14,615 nt of DNA. Origin: JAVZJR01 sp964435235 (GTDB lineage Archaea > Micrarchaeota > Micrarchaeia > Anstonellales > Bilamarchaeaceae). Location of the stretch: positions 1-14,615 of the forward strand of contig CAYSXZ010000040.1 of assembly GCA_964435235.1 (NCBI GenBank). Reading direction: 5' to 3'. This document shows, piece after piece, positions 1 to 5,592 of the stretch. How positions within the stretch are numbered: the stretch's first letter is position 1; each line of letters starts with the position of its first letter. A model generated the notes under the pieces. That model had not been told where the DNA came from. It worked only from the letters and a program-made list of their open reading frames with translations, and did no database searches. The translations under genes were made by a program, and so were the position numbers.

Positions 1-191
1 CCAGCCCATTTTTCAGTCGAAACATTTCCTGAGAGATTTAGGTTGGTGACATTTCCACCTTCCGTCGTCACATTTGCCTGCCCCGCTTGCGTGTATTTCC
101 CAGTAGTTCCTAACGTCCAACTTTCTGCTGGTTGGATTGCAAAGAGCAGCCCCACAGCAAGCAACAATGTCAACAATAATTTCTTATACAT
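1..191 (-). CDS. Secreted surface protein, N-terminal fragment (cut by window edge)
   Basis: The frame opens with ATG at 189-191 and runs leftward off the window after 63 codons without a stop, so only the N-terminus is seen. Residues 1-23 (MYKK then a Leu-rich run ending near PAES) read as a signal peptide, so the product is exported. After a short linker, residues 43-63 (TEGGNVTNLNLSG...STEKWAG) match the start of the mature protein encoded at 5593-7662 (IEGGNVTELNVTD...STRWDG). The two are therefore paralogues, at least over this N-terminal domain. The start is supported by a GGTGA ribosome site at 196-200, four bases before the ATG, and by a TATA-like box at 231-239. Several N-x-S/T sequons are present. 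Its function beyond being a surface or secreted protein cannot be read from this fragment. Confidence 0.8.
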   Translation of the reverse strand, partial: MYKKLLLTLLLAVGLLFAIQPAESWTLGTTGKYTQAGQANVTTEGGNVTNLNLSGNVSTEKWA

Positions 192-195
192 ATTT

Positions 196-200
196 TCACC
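196..200 (-). promoter_or_regulatory. Ribosome binding site of the left-edge secreted protein
   Basis: On the minus strand this reads AAGGTGA, complementary to the archaeal 16S 3' end, with four bases between GGTGA and the ATG at 191. It fixes the start codon and shows that this transcript has a short leader. Confidence 0.65.
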
Positions 201-208
201 TTAGTCGC

Positions 209-224
209 CTTGGCGTGTGCCAAG
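209..224. promoter_or_regulatory. Inverted repeat, possible operator (left gene)
   Basis: A perfect inverted repeat with 6-base arms, CTTGGC-GTGT-GCCAAG. It lies between the minus-strand TATA-like box (231-240) and the inferred transcription start near 208. A protein bound here would block polymerase loading on the left gene. It shares the TTGGC half-site with the inverted repeat at 277-291, although the spacing between half-sites differs. Confidence 0.4.
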
Positions 225-230
225 ACAAGT

Positions 231-240
231 TAATTATATG
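231..240 (-). promoter_or_regulatory. TATA-like box for the left-edge gene
   Basis: The minus strand reads CATATAATTA. A start about 26 bases downstream would fall near 208, giving a leader of roughly 17 bases that holds the GGTGA ribosome site. The distances fit an archaeal TBP/TFB promoter. The call is from sequence and spacing only. Confidence 0.55.
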
Positions 241-260
241 CACAAGTAACGAAGATAAAG

Positions 261-269
261 ATTTTAAAT
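261..269 (+). promoter_or_regulatory. TATA-like box for the 291-1946 gene
   Basis: The sequence ATTTTAAAT is centred about 26 bases before the ATG at 291. That places the expected transcription start at or next to the start codon, a leaderless arrangement. No ribosome site precedes the ATG, which agrees with this. Confidence 0.5.
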
Positions 270-276
270 GTTTACT

Positions 277-291
277 TGGCATCTTATGCCA
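277..291. promoter_or_regulatory. Inverted repeat overlapping the start of the 291-1946 gene
   Basis: A perfect inverted repeat, TGGCAT-CTT-ATGCCA, lies between the TATA-like box and the ATG and ends on the first base of that codon. It mirrors the placement of the inverted repeat at 209-224 on the other promoter. It may be an operator; alternatively, part of it is just coding and leader sequence. Confidence 0.35.
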
Positions 292-1946
292 TGAGGAAGC
301 TCGTTCTTTTACTACTCTTAATTGCTCCATTATGCTTCAGCATTGCGGTTGTCAATTCGCTTGATGGACGGGATGTCGTTTCAACCATTTATTACGGAGC
401 GGTTACTAATGAGAAAGTCGTATTTGTACCGCCGGCGTACAATGAACAGGTTGTTTACTCAAAGATAGGAAGCGGTGGGAACGTTCTCCTTGTGCAATCT
501 GCAAATTCGCCGATTATTACTGGGATGAGAAACACGCTTGAAAATAAAGGGAACACCGTTGAACTGCTCGTTTCAGAAAATCCTTATACTACGAATCTTG
601 CGCTTGCAGAGAGGAGCGGAGCAAGAAAATTCATCCTTGTAGACCCGGTTTACGGATATAATACGATATCAGCGCTTGCCTATGCAAAACTGAATAAGAT
701 GTATCTTATATTCGCAGACAAAAACAACGCGGATGTAGTGGTTAATTTTATAAAAACAAAAAACCCGCAAGGCATCTTACTTTATGGATATATTGATAAT
801 GATGTAAAAGATCTGCTCAATAAAAACAATCTTACGTATAGGGAAATAAACAACGGGGACAAATACGATGACAATCTTGAGCTTGTTAATCTCTATTTCC
901 AGGCAAACCCGTCAAAAAAACAAGTAATACTTTCAGATGGCAATGCATTCGAAGATACAATAGCTGCAGGTGATGACCCAGTCATCTTGATAAGCCCGCT
1001 AATCCCTTCAGCAACTTACAATTTCATAAAAGAAAAGGCTGCGAGCGACCAGATCAGGATTGCAATGGTCGTTGATAAAGAATATGCTCAGACCGCATAC
1101 AATCTTAAGGAATCTATAAACAAGGAATTAAGGGGAGAGCCTCTTCATGTTCTTGTCCAACTTGGTCAGAGCGTAACTGGGATGGGGATGATGCCTGTTG
1201 ATTTCTTCCCTGTCCCTGGGCCGATGACAGGACTTGAGATAGATAAGGTAGAGTACAACACGAATACTAAAAAGATAGAAGTAACTTATGAAAACACTGG
1301 AAACGCAATTGAATATGTGAAATCGCAACTACGTGTTTTTGTCGATGGCAGCCATGTCGGTACTGTTGGAGACGAGGAACCGTTTGCAATAAACCGCGGA
1401 GAAAAATTTGGTATGGGATATCCGATTGAAATTGAAAGTGGTGAGATAACGGTCAACATAACCTCCTTTTACGGAACATCGAGAAAGTACACAGAGAACG
1501 GCATTCGGGGAGTTTTTCCTGCTGGAAGAGTAACATTTATTGATATCTCCTCTCTTTCAATAGCGGATTTCATTGAGGATAGGGAAACGAGCGACCTTTT
1601 AGTAACATTCACAAATAACGGTACCGTTCCATTGTATTTCAGACCTGACGCAACGGTTGATGTAAACGGAACGATTACGAAAATAAAGGACGAGAACACT
1701 TATACCTTGGCAGTTGGCGAAGGACAAATGATAAAATTCCCTGGAATAGCAAAGGCCGGCTCAAGAGTAGTTGTCGGGGCAAATTATGGCGCAAGGGAGG
1801 CGTTCCTTGAGAAAAGGGTTGAAACAGAATACATCCCAAAAGGTCTGGCGGCGTTCGACCTCAATATCATTTACATTATCGTGATACTACTGCTCATCGG
1901 AATTGTCGGTTATCTCGTCTGGGAGAAGAGGAAGGCAAAAAGATAA
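291..1946 (+). CDS. Membrane-anchored surface protein with CW_binding_2-like repeats
   Basis: 551 aa, predicted to sit outside the cell on a C-terminal anchor. Residues 1-21 (MRKLVLLLLLIAP...) form a signal peptide. Residues about 75-270 hold two repeats resembling the cell-wall-binding repeat 2 fold: a TISALAYAKL...YLIFADKNNAD stretch, then VILSDGNAFEDTIAAG...VILIS with a Leu/Ile-rich tail. Residues about 310-510 read as two Ig-like beta domains (VTYENTGNAIEY..., VTFTNNGTVPLYF...). Residues 524-544 are a membrane helix, followed by the basic tail EKRKAKR, so the C-terminus is cytoplasmic. I chose ATG 291 over an in-frame TTG at 276 because the signal peptide then starts directly with MRK and the TATA-like spacing fits leaderless transcription. 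It is divergent from the left-edge secreted gene and convergent with the first ATPase, seven bases away. The role is likely envelope structure or adhesion; no catalytic motif is seen. Confidence 0.85.
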   Translation: MRKLVLLLLLIAPLCFSIAVVNSLDGRDVVSTIYYGAVTNEKVVFVPPAYNEQVVYSKIGSGGNVLLVQSANSPIITGMRNTLENKGNTVELLVSENPYTTNLALAERSGARKFILVDPVYGYNTISALAYAKLNKMYLIFADKNNADVVVNFIKTKNPQGILLYGYIDNDVKDLLNKNNLTYREINNGDKYDDNLELVNLYFQANPSKKQVILSDGNAFEDTIAAGDDPVILISPLIPSATYNFIKEKAASDQIRIAMVVDKEYAQTAYNLKESINKELRGEPLHVLVQLGQSVTGMGMMPVDFFPVPGPMTGLEIDKVEYNTNTKKIEVTYENTGNAIEYVKSQLRVFVDGSHVGTVGDEEPFAINRGEKFGMGYPIEIESGEITVNITSFYGTSRKYTENGIRGVFPAGRVTFIDISSLSIADFIEDRETSDLLVTFTNNGTVPLYFRPDATVDVNGTITKIKDENTYTLAVGEGQMIKFPGIAKAGSRVVVGANYGAREAFLEKRVETEYIPKGLAAFDLNIIYIIVILLLIGIVGYLVWEKRKAKR

Positions 1947-1958
1947 ACTAATATTAGT
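1947..1958. repeat. 12-bp palindrome at the convergent gene junction
   Basis: ACTAATATTAGT is a perfect palindrome that begins just after the plus-strand stop (1944-1946) and overlaps the minus-strand stop (1954-1956). It may mark a shared 3' end. It is short and AT-rich, so chance is possible. On the minus strand a TCTTTTTG run follows just downstream and could serve as an archaeal T-tract terminator. Confidence 0.3.
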
Positions 1959-3159
1959 ACAAAAATCCAAATGCATAAAGAGGGATCTCCTTTTCCTGAA
2001 AAAACAAGGATTCTTTAACCAAATAAGCATTTTTCATTTCCTTCAGCTGCGTCCAGCCCTTCGACTCTCCACCAATTTCGAATATGTGCTTTCCAACCAA
2101 AAAATCAGGAGTTCTTCTTTCGGTTCCTGTCTTTATATACTTAGCGTCATTAACATGCTGGATAAAGAAATCTTCCCTTATTCCACCAATTGAAGGAGAT
2201 ACTCCATAGCTTTCACACAACGCACTCCTGAAAGAGAGGGGCATCAATATTTTATCCTCCCCCCTTATCACCTTGTGCCCTCTACCTTCCGGTGGGACTA
2301 TGTAAAATAACCCAGCATATGACAAGAGCCGCACCATTTCCTGAACGAGACGTGTATTTTGTCTAACGCTGTTGGCTAAACCACTATAGCTCACCTCCCC
2401 GGGGCTCGACGTCGCAACGAATTTTATTACCTTAAATGCGGAATCGATGTATTCAGCGTCCATTTCCCGTAAAGACTGCAGGTCGTAACGGACGATTCTC
2501 TCAACAATGTTTAAGTAAACCTCAGAATTGTTTTCAAAATAAGCAGCAGGTAGTGCGTTTTTTCTTGTATAAAGTTCGAATTCAGTCATGTAGGGCGCGA
2601 TCTGTTTTACGATGCCTGGCAATTTTTTTCTATCTAAAATATCGTCCATCCCGACCTTTCCGAACTCTTTATTGGTTTTAAAATACAAGTATTCCCTAAA
2701 GGAAAGAGGTTTTAGATTAAATACAGTGATACGGCGTGATAGTTCCGACCCCAGTACCTTCAGGGCTACAGCGGATGATCCTGTTATTATTGTATGATGA
2801 TGAGTTTCGTCATAGAATATCTTAATATCCTTTTCCCAGTTTGGAATAGTGTGAATCTCGTCGACCATAAAGGTAGAATATCCAGCTCTCTCAGAGTGAT
2901 GAAGTACATCAAGAAGGTCTGCGCCATATTTGACTATAATCTCTCCGTTTAAGTAAATAGATCTCTCTATCGATCTAGACAGCTCCGCGAGTATCGTTGT
3001 TTTCCCAACCCCGCGCAAACCGCATATGAGATAAAGTCCCTTTTTACTCTTTATTTTTTTGGCTACCTCCCTACTGCTTTGTCTAAGCAAATCGACCTTT
3101 GCTGTTTCTATACTCCTTCCGGAAATAGAAACGATATTTGAATATAGTTTCTCGTCCAT
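1954..3159 (-). CDS. AAA_14/DUF4143-type ATPase (paralogue 1)
   Basis: 401 aa, cytoplasmic, no signal peptide or membrane helix. Walker A is GLRGVGKT at 47-54 and Walker B is TFMVDEIH at 96-103. A sensor-like ITGSSA lies at 125-130 and an arginine pair at 142-143 precedes the family hallmark LKPLSFREYLYF. A helical and winged-helix-like middle follows. The C-terminal region carries a PD-(D/E)XK-like pattern: PD at 351-352, then FEIGGESK with Glu 361 and Lys 367. It ends in the family-typical LYAFGFLY. These features identify the AAA_14 plus DUF4143 family, whose cellular role is not established. The length is normal and all core motifs are intact. It is divergent from a same-length paralogue at 3460-4668. 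The start ATG at 3159 sits about 26 bases after a TATA-like box at 3181-3190, so the transcript may be leaderless; a weak AGGT also lies upstream. Confidence 0.88.
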   Translation of the reverse strand: MDEKLYSNIVSISGRSIETAKVDLLRQSSREVAKKIKSKKGLYLICGLRGVGKTTILAELSRSIERSIYLNGEIIVKYGADLLDVLHHSERAGYSTFMVDEIHTIPNWEKDIKIFYDETHHHTIITGSSAVALKVLGSELSRRITVFNLKPLSFREYLYFKTNKEFGKVGMDDILDRKKLPGIVKQIAPYMTEFELYTRKNALPAAYFENNSEVYLNIVERIVRYDLQSLREMDAEYIDSAFKVIKFVATSSPGEVSYSGLANSVRQNTRLVQEMVRLLSYAGLFYIVPPEGRGHKVIRGEDKILMPLSFRSALCESYGVSPSIGGIREDFFIQHVNDAKYIKTGTERRTPDFLVGKHIFEIGGESKGWTQLKEMKNAYLVKESLFFQEKEIPLYAFGFLY

Positions 3160-3180
3160 GCATTACCTATACGAGTAAAT

Positions 3181-3190
3181 GTTTATATTT
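3181..3190 (-). promoter_or_regulatory. TATA-like box for ATPase paralogue 1
   Basis: The minus strand reads AAATATAAAC, centred about 26-27 bases before the ATG at 3159. This is the spacing expected of a leaderless archaeal promoter. Confidence 0.5.
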
Positions 3191-3375
3191 GTTACTATAA
3201 CGCTACAAAAAATTATCTTTTTGTGTAATTTTTGAAGAAATATTTGTTTTTAAGCCAAAATTTATGTTATATTTGTCACAAACTTTTAATATTTTGTGCT
3301 ATCTTTGACATAAACTGGTTTTACAAAGTTTTCGCAAATCAACCCATACTGACAGAAGGTTTCTTTCCTTTTTTA

Positions 3376-3427
3376 TGTTCAAAAAACCGACCAAAAATAG
3401 CGAAAAATGGTCGGAAGTTTGAACAAA
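3376..3427. repeat. 52-bp palindromic direct repeat, copy 1
   Basis: Identical at every base to 4644-4695. It is an interrupted palindrome: arm GTTCAAA (3377-3383), spacer AAA, arm CCGACCA (3387-3393), a 14-base AT-rich centre, then TGGTCGG (3408-3414), spacer AAG and TTTGAAC (3418-3424). It stops directly before the TATA-like box of the second ATPase (3428-3437), where an activator or repressor site would be expected. With copy 2 it brackets the ATPase gene. It could be a recombination site, a member of a dispersed palindromic repeat family, or an operator. Confidence 0.9.
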
Positions 3428-3437
3428 GATTAATAAA
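3428..3437 (+). promoter_or_regulatory. TATA-like box for ATPase paralogue 2
   Basis: GATTAATAAA, centred about 27 bases before the ATG at 3460, abuts the end of the 52-bp repeat copy 1. The distance predicts a leaderless transcript starting at the ATG; no ribosome site is seen before 3460. Confidence 0.5.
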
Positions 3438-3459
3438 GACTTCTGCTCTTACATATACC

Positions 3460-4668
3460 ATGGCAGATATAGATAGATTATATCGCATCGCCCTCGAGAA
3501 TGCGGCAGCTGTTAAAGGGTATAAGAAAAGATTTCTATACGAAAAACTGAAAAAGTCGTTAGAGAAAGAAAATAGAGGTAAAAAACCAGCAATTCTTATA
3601 CCTGGAATTAGAGGGGTGGGAAAAACAACCCTTATGCTGCAACTCTTTAGCGATTTAGAAGATGCATTTTATTTCTCTGCAGATTCTATTTTAGTGAGGA
3701 CAGCCTCGATTTATGAGGTTGTTGAACAAGCTTACCGACAGGGGTACAAGACAATTTTTATAGATGAAATACATGCATATCGTAATTGGGTTGAGGAAAC
3801 GAAAAATATCTATGATGATTTTGAAGTTAGGATAGTTGCGTCTGGCTCTTCAACAGCAGCAATCAAAAAAGGGAGTACACTTCTCGGCAGAAGAGCGTTG
3901 GAGGTTTCATTATCCCCATTAACTCTTGGTGAGTACGTCTATTTAAAAGAAGGTGAATTTTATACAGCCACGATAGATGAAATCTTAAGTAGAAGAGCGA
4001 CCATAAAATGGTTGGCGGATCATCCCTCAGTAGAGAAATATTACAAAGAATATCTTTCCATAGGTGGCTTTCCAGGAGCAGCAGTTGAAAAGGAACTGAT
4101 CTTCAAATTAATAAAGCGTATGATCTACGAGGATGCTGTCGCTGAGTTTAGCTTAACGCAAAGCAAGGTAGATGTTTGCGAGAGGCTCCTTGGTTTTCTG
4201 TCGCTATCAAAGCCGGGTGAATTTAGTTATACGTCATTTTCTTTGATGAGTGGCTACGCAAAATCAACAATCTACGACGCTGTAAACATGCTTATTGAAC
4301 TAGGTATTCTAAGAGATGTCAAAGAGAAAACACCCAAATCACAAGCAAAGGGAATATTAAAGCTGCTCTTTTATCACCCGAATTTGCGTGTTGCTTTTGC
4401 AGATCAGCTCATGAAAGAAGCGGAGTTCGGTGCATTGAGGGAAGAATACTTCCTATTCCATACAGGGGAGTTGGGCTTTCCGGTTTTTATTCCGACAGGT
4501 ATGAAAAAACAACCCGATTATGAGATAAAAATTGGCAAACGTAATTTACTGTTTGAAATCGGTGGTCAATCGAAAACAAGCAAGCAATTTGAGGGAAGGG
4601 ATGGGGCGGTGTTAGACGACGAAGCGCTTATCGTTCTAGGTTTTGTTCAAAAAACCGACCAAAAATAG
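3460..4668 (+). CDS. AAA_14/DUF4143-type ATPase (paralogue 2), within repeat-bounded cassette
   Basis: 402 aa, cytoplasmic. Walker A is GIRGVGKT at 49-56, Walker B is TIFIDEIH at 98-105, and a sensor-like ASGSST lies at 127-132. The hallmark LSPLTLGEYVYLKEGEF follows. The C-terminal PD-(D/E)XK-like pattern has PD at 352-353, then FEIGGQSK with Glu 366 and Lys 372. The family normally ends at the GF(L/Y) strand; here LGF is followed by VQKTDQK, and those seven residues plus the TAG are encoded by repeat copy 2. I chose ATG 3460 rather than the upstream TTG at 3232 because the resulting protein matches paralogue 1 in length and N-terminal register and a TATA-like box sits 27 bases before it. 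The 76 extra residues are AT-driven and cross repeat copy 1. It is divergent from paralogue 1 and convergent with the zinc-finger gene. The role of the family is unestablished. Confidence 0.88.
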   Translation: MADIDRLYRIALENAAAVKGYKKRFLYEKLKKSLEKENRGKKPAILIPGIRGVGKTTLMLQLFSDLEDAFYFSADSILVRTASIYEVVEQAYRQGYKTIFIDEIHAYRNWVEETKNIYDDFEVRIVASGSSTAAIKKGSTLLGRRALEVSLSPLTLGEYVYLKEGEFYTATIDEILSRRATIKWLADHPSVEKYYKEYLSIGGFPGAAVEKELIFKLIKRMIYEDAVAEFSLTQSKVDVCERLLGFLSLSKPGEFSYTSFSLMSGYAKSTIYDAVNMLIELGILRDVKEKTPKSQAKGILKLLFYHPNLRVAFADQLMKEAEFGALREEYFLFHTGELGFPVFIPTGMKKQPDYEIKIGKRNLLFEIGGQSKTSKQFEGRDGAVLDDEALIVLGFVQKTDQK

Positions 4669-4695
4669 CGAAAAATGGTCGGAAGTTTGAACAAA
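4644..4695. repeat. 52-bp palindromic direct repeat, copy 2
   Basis: Identical to 3376-3427. Here the palindrome extends two bases further (TTTGTTCAAA at 4642 onward pairs with TTTGAACAAA ending at 4695). It overlaps the 3' end of the second ATPase gene: bases 4645-4668 encode the last seven residues and the stop. In RNA it could fold into a stem of two 7-bp helices around the stop codon. The 20-30 bases after it still weakly resemble the promoter that follows copy 1 (GTTAAAAGAC then CTTACATA, against TTAATAAAGAC then CTTACATA). Confidence 0.9.
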
Positions 4696-4722
4696 TTTTG
4701 GGTGTTAAAAGACCGAACCGGC

Positions 4723-5547
4723 TTACATACTATCTTTTTTCTGCTCTTTGTTTTCTGTTTCTTTTTCAGGTCCGATTGCTTTTCTTATGCACTCATAAAG
4801 AATCTTTTCTGGCTCATCAACGGCACCGGAAGCCACACTTTCACCTATCTGATCATATACAAAAGCGCAGAATTTATCAAAATAAATATCGTGCACACAC
4901 CAGAAATCTCCTTCTCTGCATCCAAGCTCTTTGAATTGTGTCATAGAGCAACCATCGCATGTTAAATTATAGGTTTTTTCCCACACAAGCAATAAGAATT
5001 TTGGAAATAGAATCACCATCACTTTGGCAACTTTTTTCTTTTTCTCTTTATCAAGCTGCGATGTGGCTATCGTCTTAAGGGATTCAAAAAGCGTTTCCCT
5101 TTTCATCTCCTTTGCAATCTCTAACAACATACCGACATCGTCTTTTTCATCGTCACTATGATGACGTGCAAATTCGATAACCTGATCGACCATCGTACTG
5201 TTCGTCTCATCGTCATCAAACCTTCTTCTGGCTAGCATTCCTGTTGTTGGGATACGGAGCATAATGAGTAACCTTAGGAGGCTAAACTCGTCTCTCCATA
5301 TCTTAATCAATTTTCTTAGCCCTTCTTTATCATTTTCAGACAACTTCCATATCCTTGCCTTATCTTTGATAAAGTTCCTTAGTCCATTTGGAGAAATGAT
5401 ATCATTCACCTTCTCGAGATATGCGAGCTCTTCTTTTGCCTCTTTATCATCATGTACTTTCGCCATATGCAGAAGCAGATTAATATCGCGGACACTGGCC
5501 CCGCATTTTTCACAAGTCACGAATACCCTATCTTCTTTCTTCCCCAT
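4723..5547 (-). CDS. Unrecognised zinc-finger protein, 274 aa
   Basis: I do not recognise the family. Residues 12-32 form a clear C2H2 zinc finger (C12-x2-C15-x11-H27-x4-H32), so nucleic-acid or protein binding through a zinc site is plausible. The middle (about 36-190) is helical and highly charged, with acidic runs (FDDDET, SDDEKDD) and a lysine patch DKEKKKK at 166-172. A second cluster, C197-x2-C200-x9-C210-x6-C217 with His 219 nearby, could bind another metal ion. The tail from about 260 is polar and looks disordered. No signal peptide or membrane helix is seen. The start at 5547 is preceded by an AGGGATGA ribosome-like stretch and a TATA-like TTTTAATT about 36 bases upstream. It is convergent with the second ATPase and lies 45 bases downstream of the 5593-7662 gene on the same strand, so it may be transcribed from its own promoter, by read-through, or both. 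Confidence 0.72.
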   Translation of the reverse strand: MGKKEDRVFVTCEKCGASVRDINLLLHMAKVHDDKEAKEELAYLEKVNDIISPNGLRNFIKDKARIWKLSENDKEGLRKLIKIWRDEFSLLRLLIMLRIPTTGMLARRRFDDDETNSTMVDQVIEFARHHSDDEKDDVGMLLEIAKEMKRETLFESLKTIATSQLDKEKKKKVAKVMVILFPKFLLLVWEKTYNLTCDGCSMTQFKELGCREGDFWCVHDIYFDKFCAFVYDQIGESVASGAVDEPEKILYECIRKAIGPEKETENKEQKKDSM

Positions 5548-5577
5548 ATTTCATCCCTATTTCGCGTTCTCAAATCG

Positions 5578-5588
5578 CAATTAAAAGG
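5578..5588 (-). promoter_or_regulatory. TATA-like box for the zinc-finger gene
   Basis: The minus strand reads CCTTTTAATTG. A start about 26 bases downstream would leave a leader of about 10 bases containing GGGATGA before the ATG at 5547. This would allow expression independent of the upstream surface operon. Confidence 0.35.
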
Positions 5589-5592
5589 ATTA

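Larger units (their letters stand above)
3160..3459. other. AT-rich divergent promoter region between the two ATPase genes
   Basis: 300 bases with no supported gene. It holds a TATA-like box for each ATPase, the first 52-bp palindromic repeat (3376-3427), and degenerate copies of an ATATTTGTT-like motif at 3185-3193, 3240-3248 and 3269-3277, with a weaker one at 3301-3309. The plus-strand frame is open through 3232-3459, but its translation looks non-coding and is absent from paralogue 1, so I treat it as untranslated. Confidence 0.6.
3376..4695 (+). mobile_element. Candidate single-gene cassette bounded by 52-bp direct repeats
   Basis: Two identical 52-bp palindromic repeats enclose one ATPase gene, with a repeat-to-repeat period of 1268 bp. 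The TATA-like box starts at the first base after copy 1, and the stop codon lies inside copy 2, so a circle or tandem copy made by recombination between the repeats would keep the whole gene and its promoter intact. No transposase, integrase or target-site duplication is visible, so any recombinase would have to act in trans. A simple tandem duplication relic, or two independent insertions of a repeat family, would also explain the layout. Confidence 0.4.

Noticed and set aside
276..290. TTG start adding five residues to the 291-1946 protein
   Set aside because: The added residues precede an otherwise standard MRK-type signal peptide, and ATG 291 fits the leaderless spacing.
137..364. Plus-strand frame across the divergent promoter
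   Set aside because: It overlaps two well supported starts and both promoters and has no protein-like features.
3232..3459. A 76-residue N-terminal extension of the second ATPase from a TTG start
   Set aside because: It has AT-driven composition, crosses repeat copy 1, is absent from the paralogue, and a TATA-like box sits correctly before ATG 3460.
3376..4695. CRISPR mini-array or insertion sequence
   Set aside because: Only two repeat copies 1.2 kb apart with an ATPase gene between them; the enclosed protein has no transposase motif and no terminal inverted repeats beyond the palindromes themselves.
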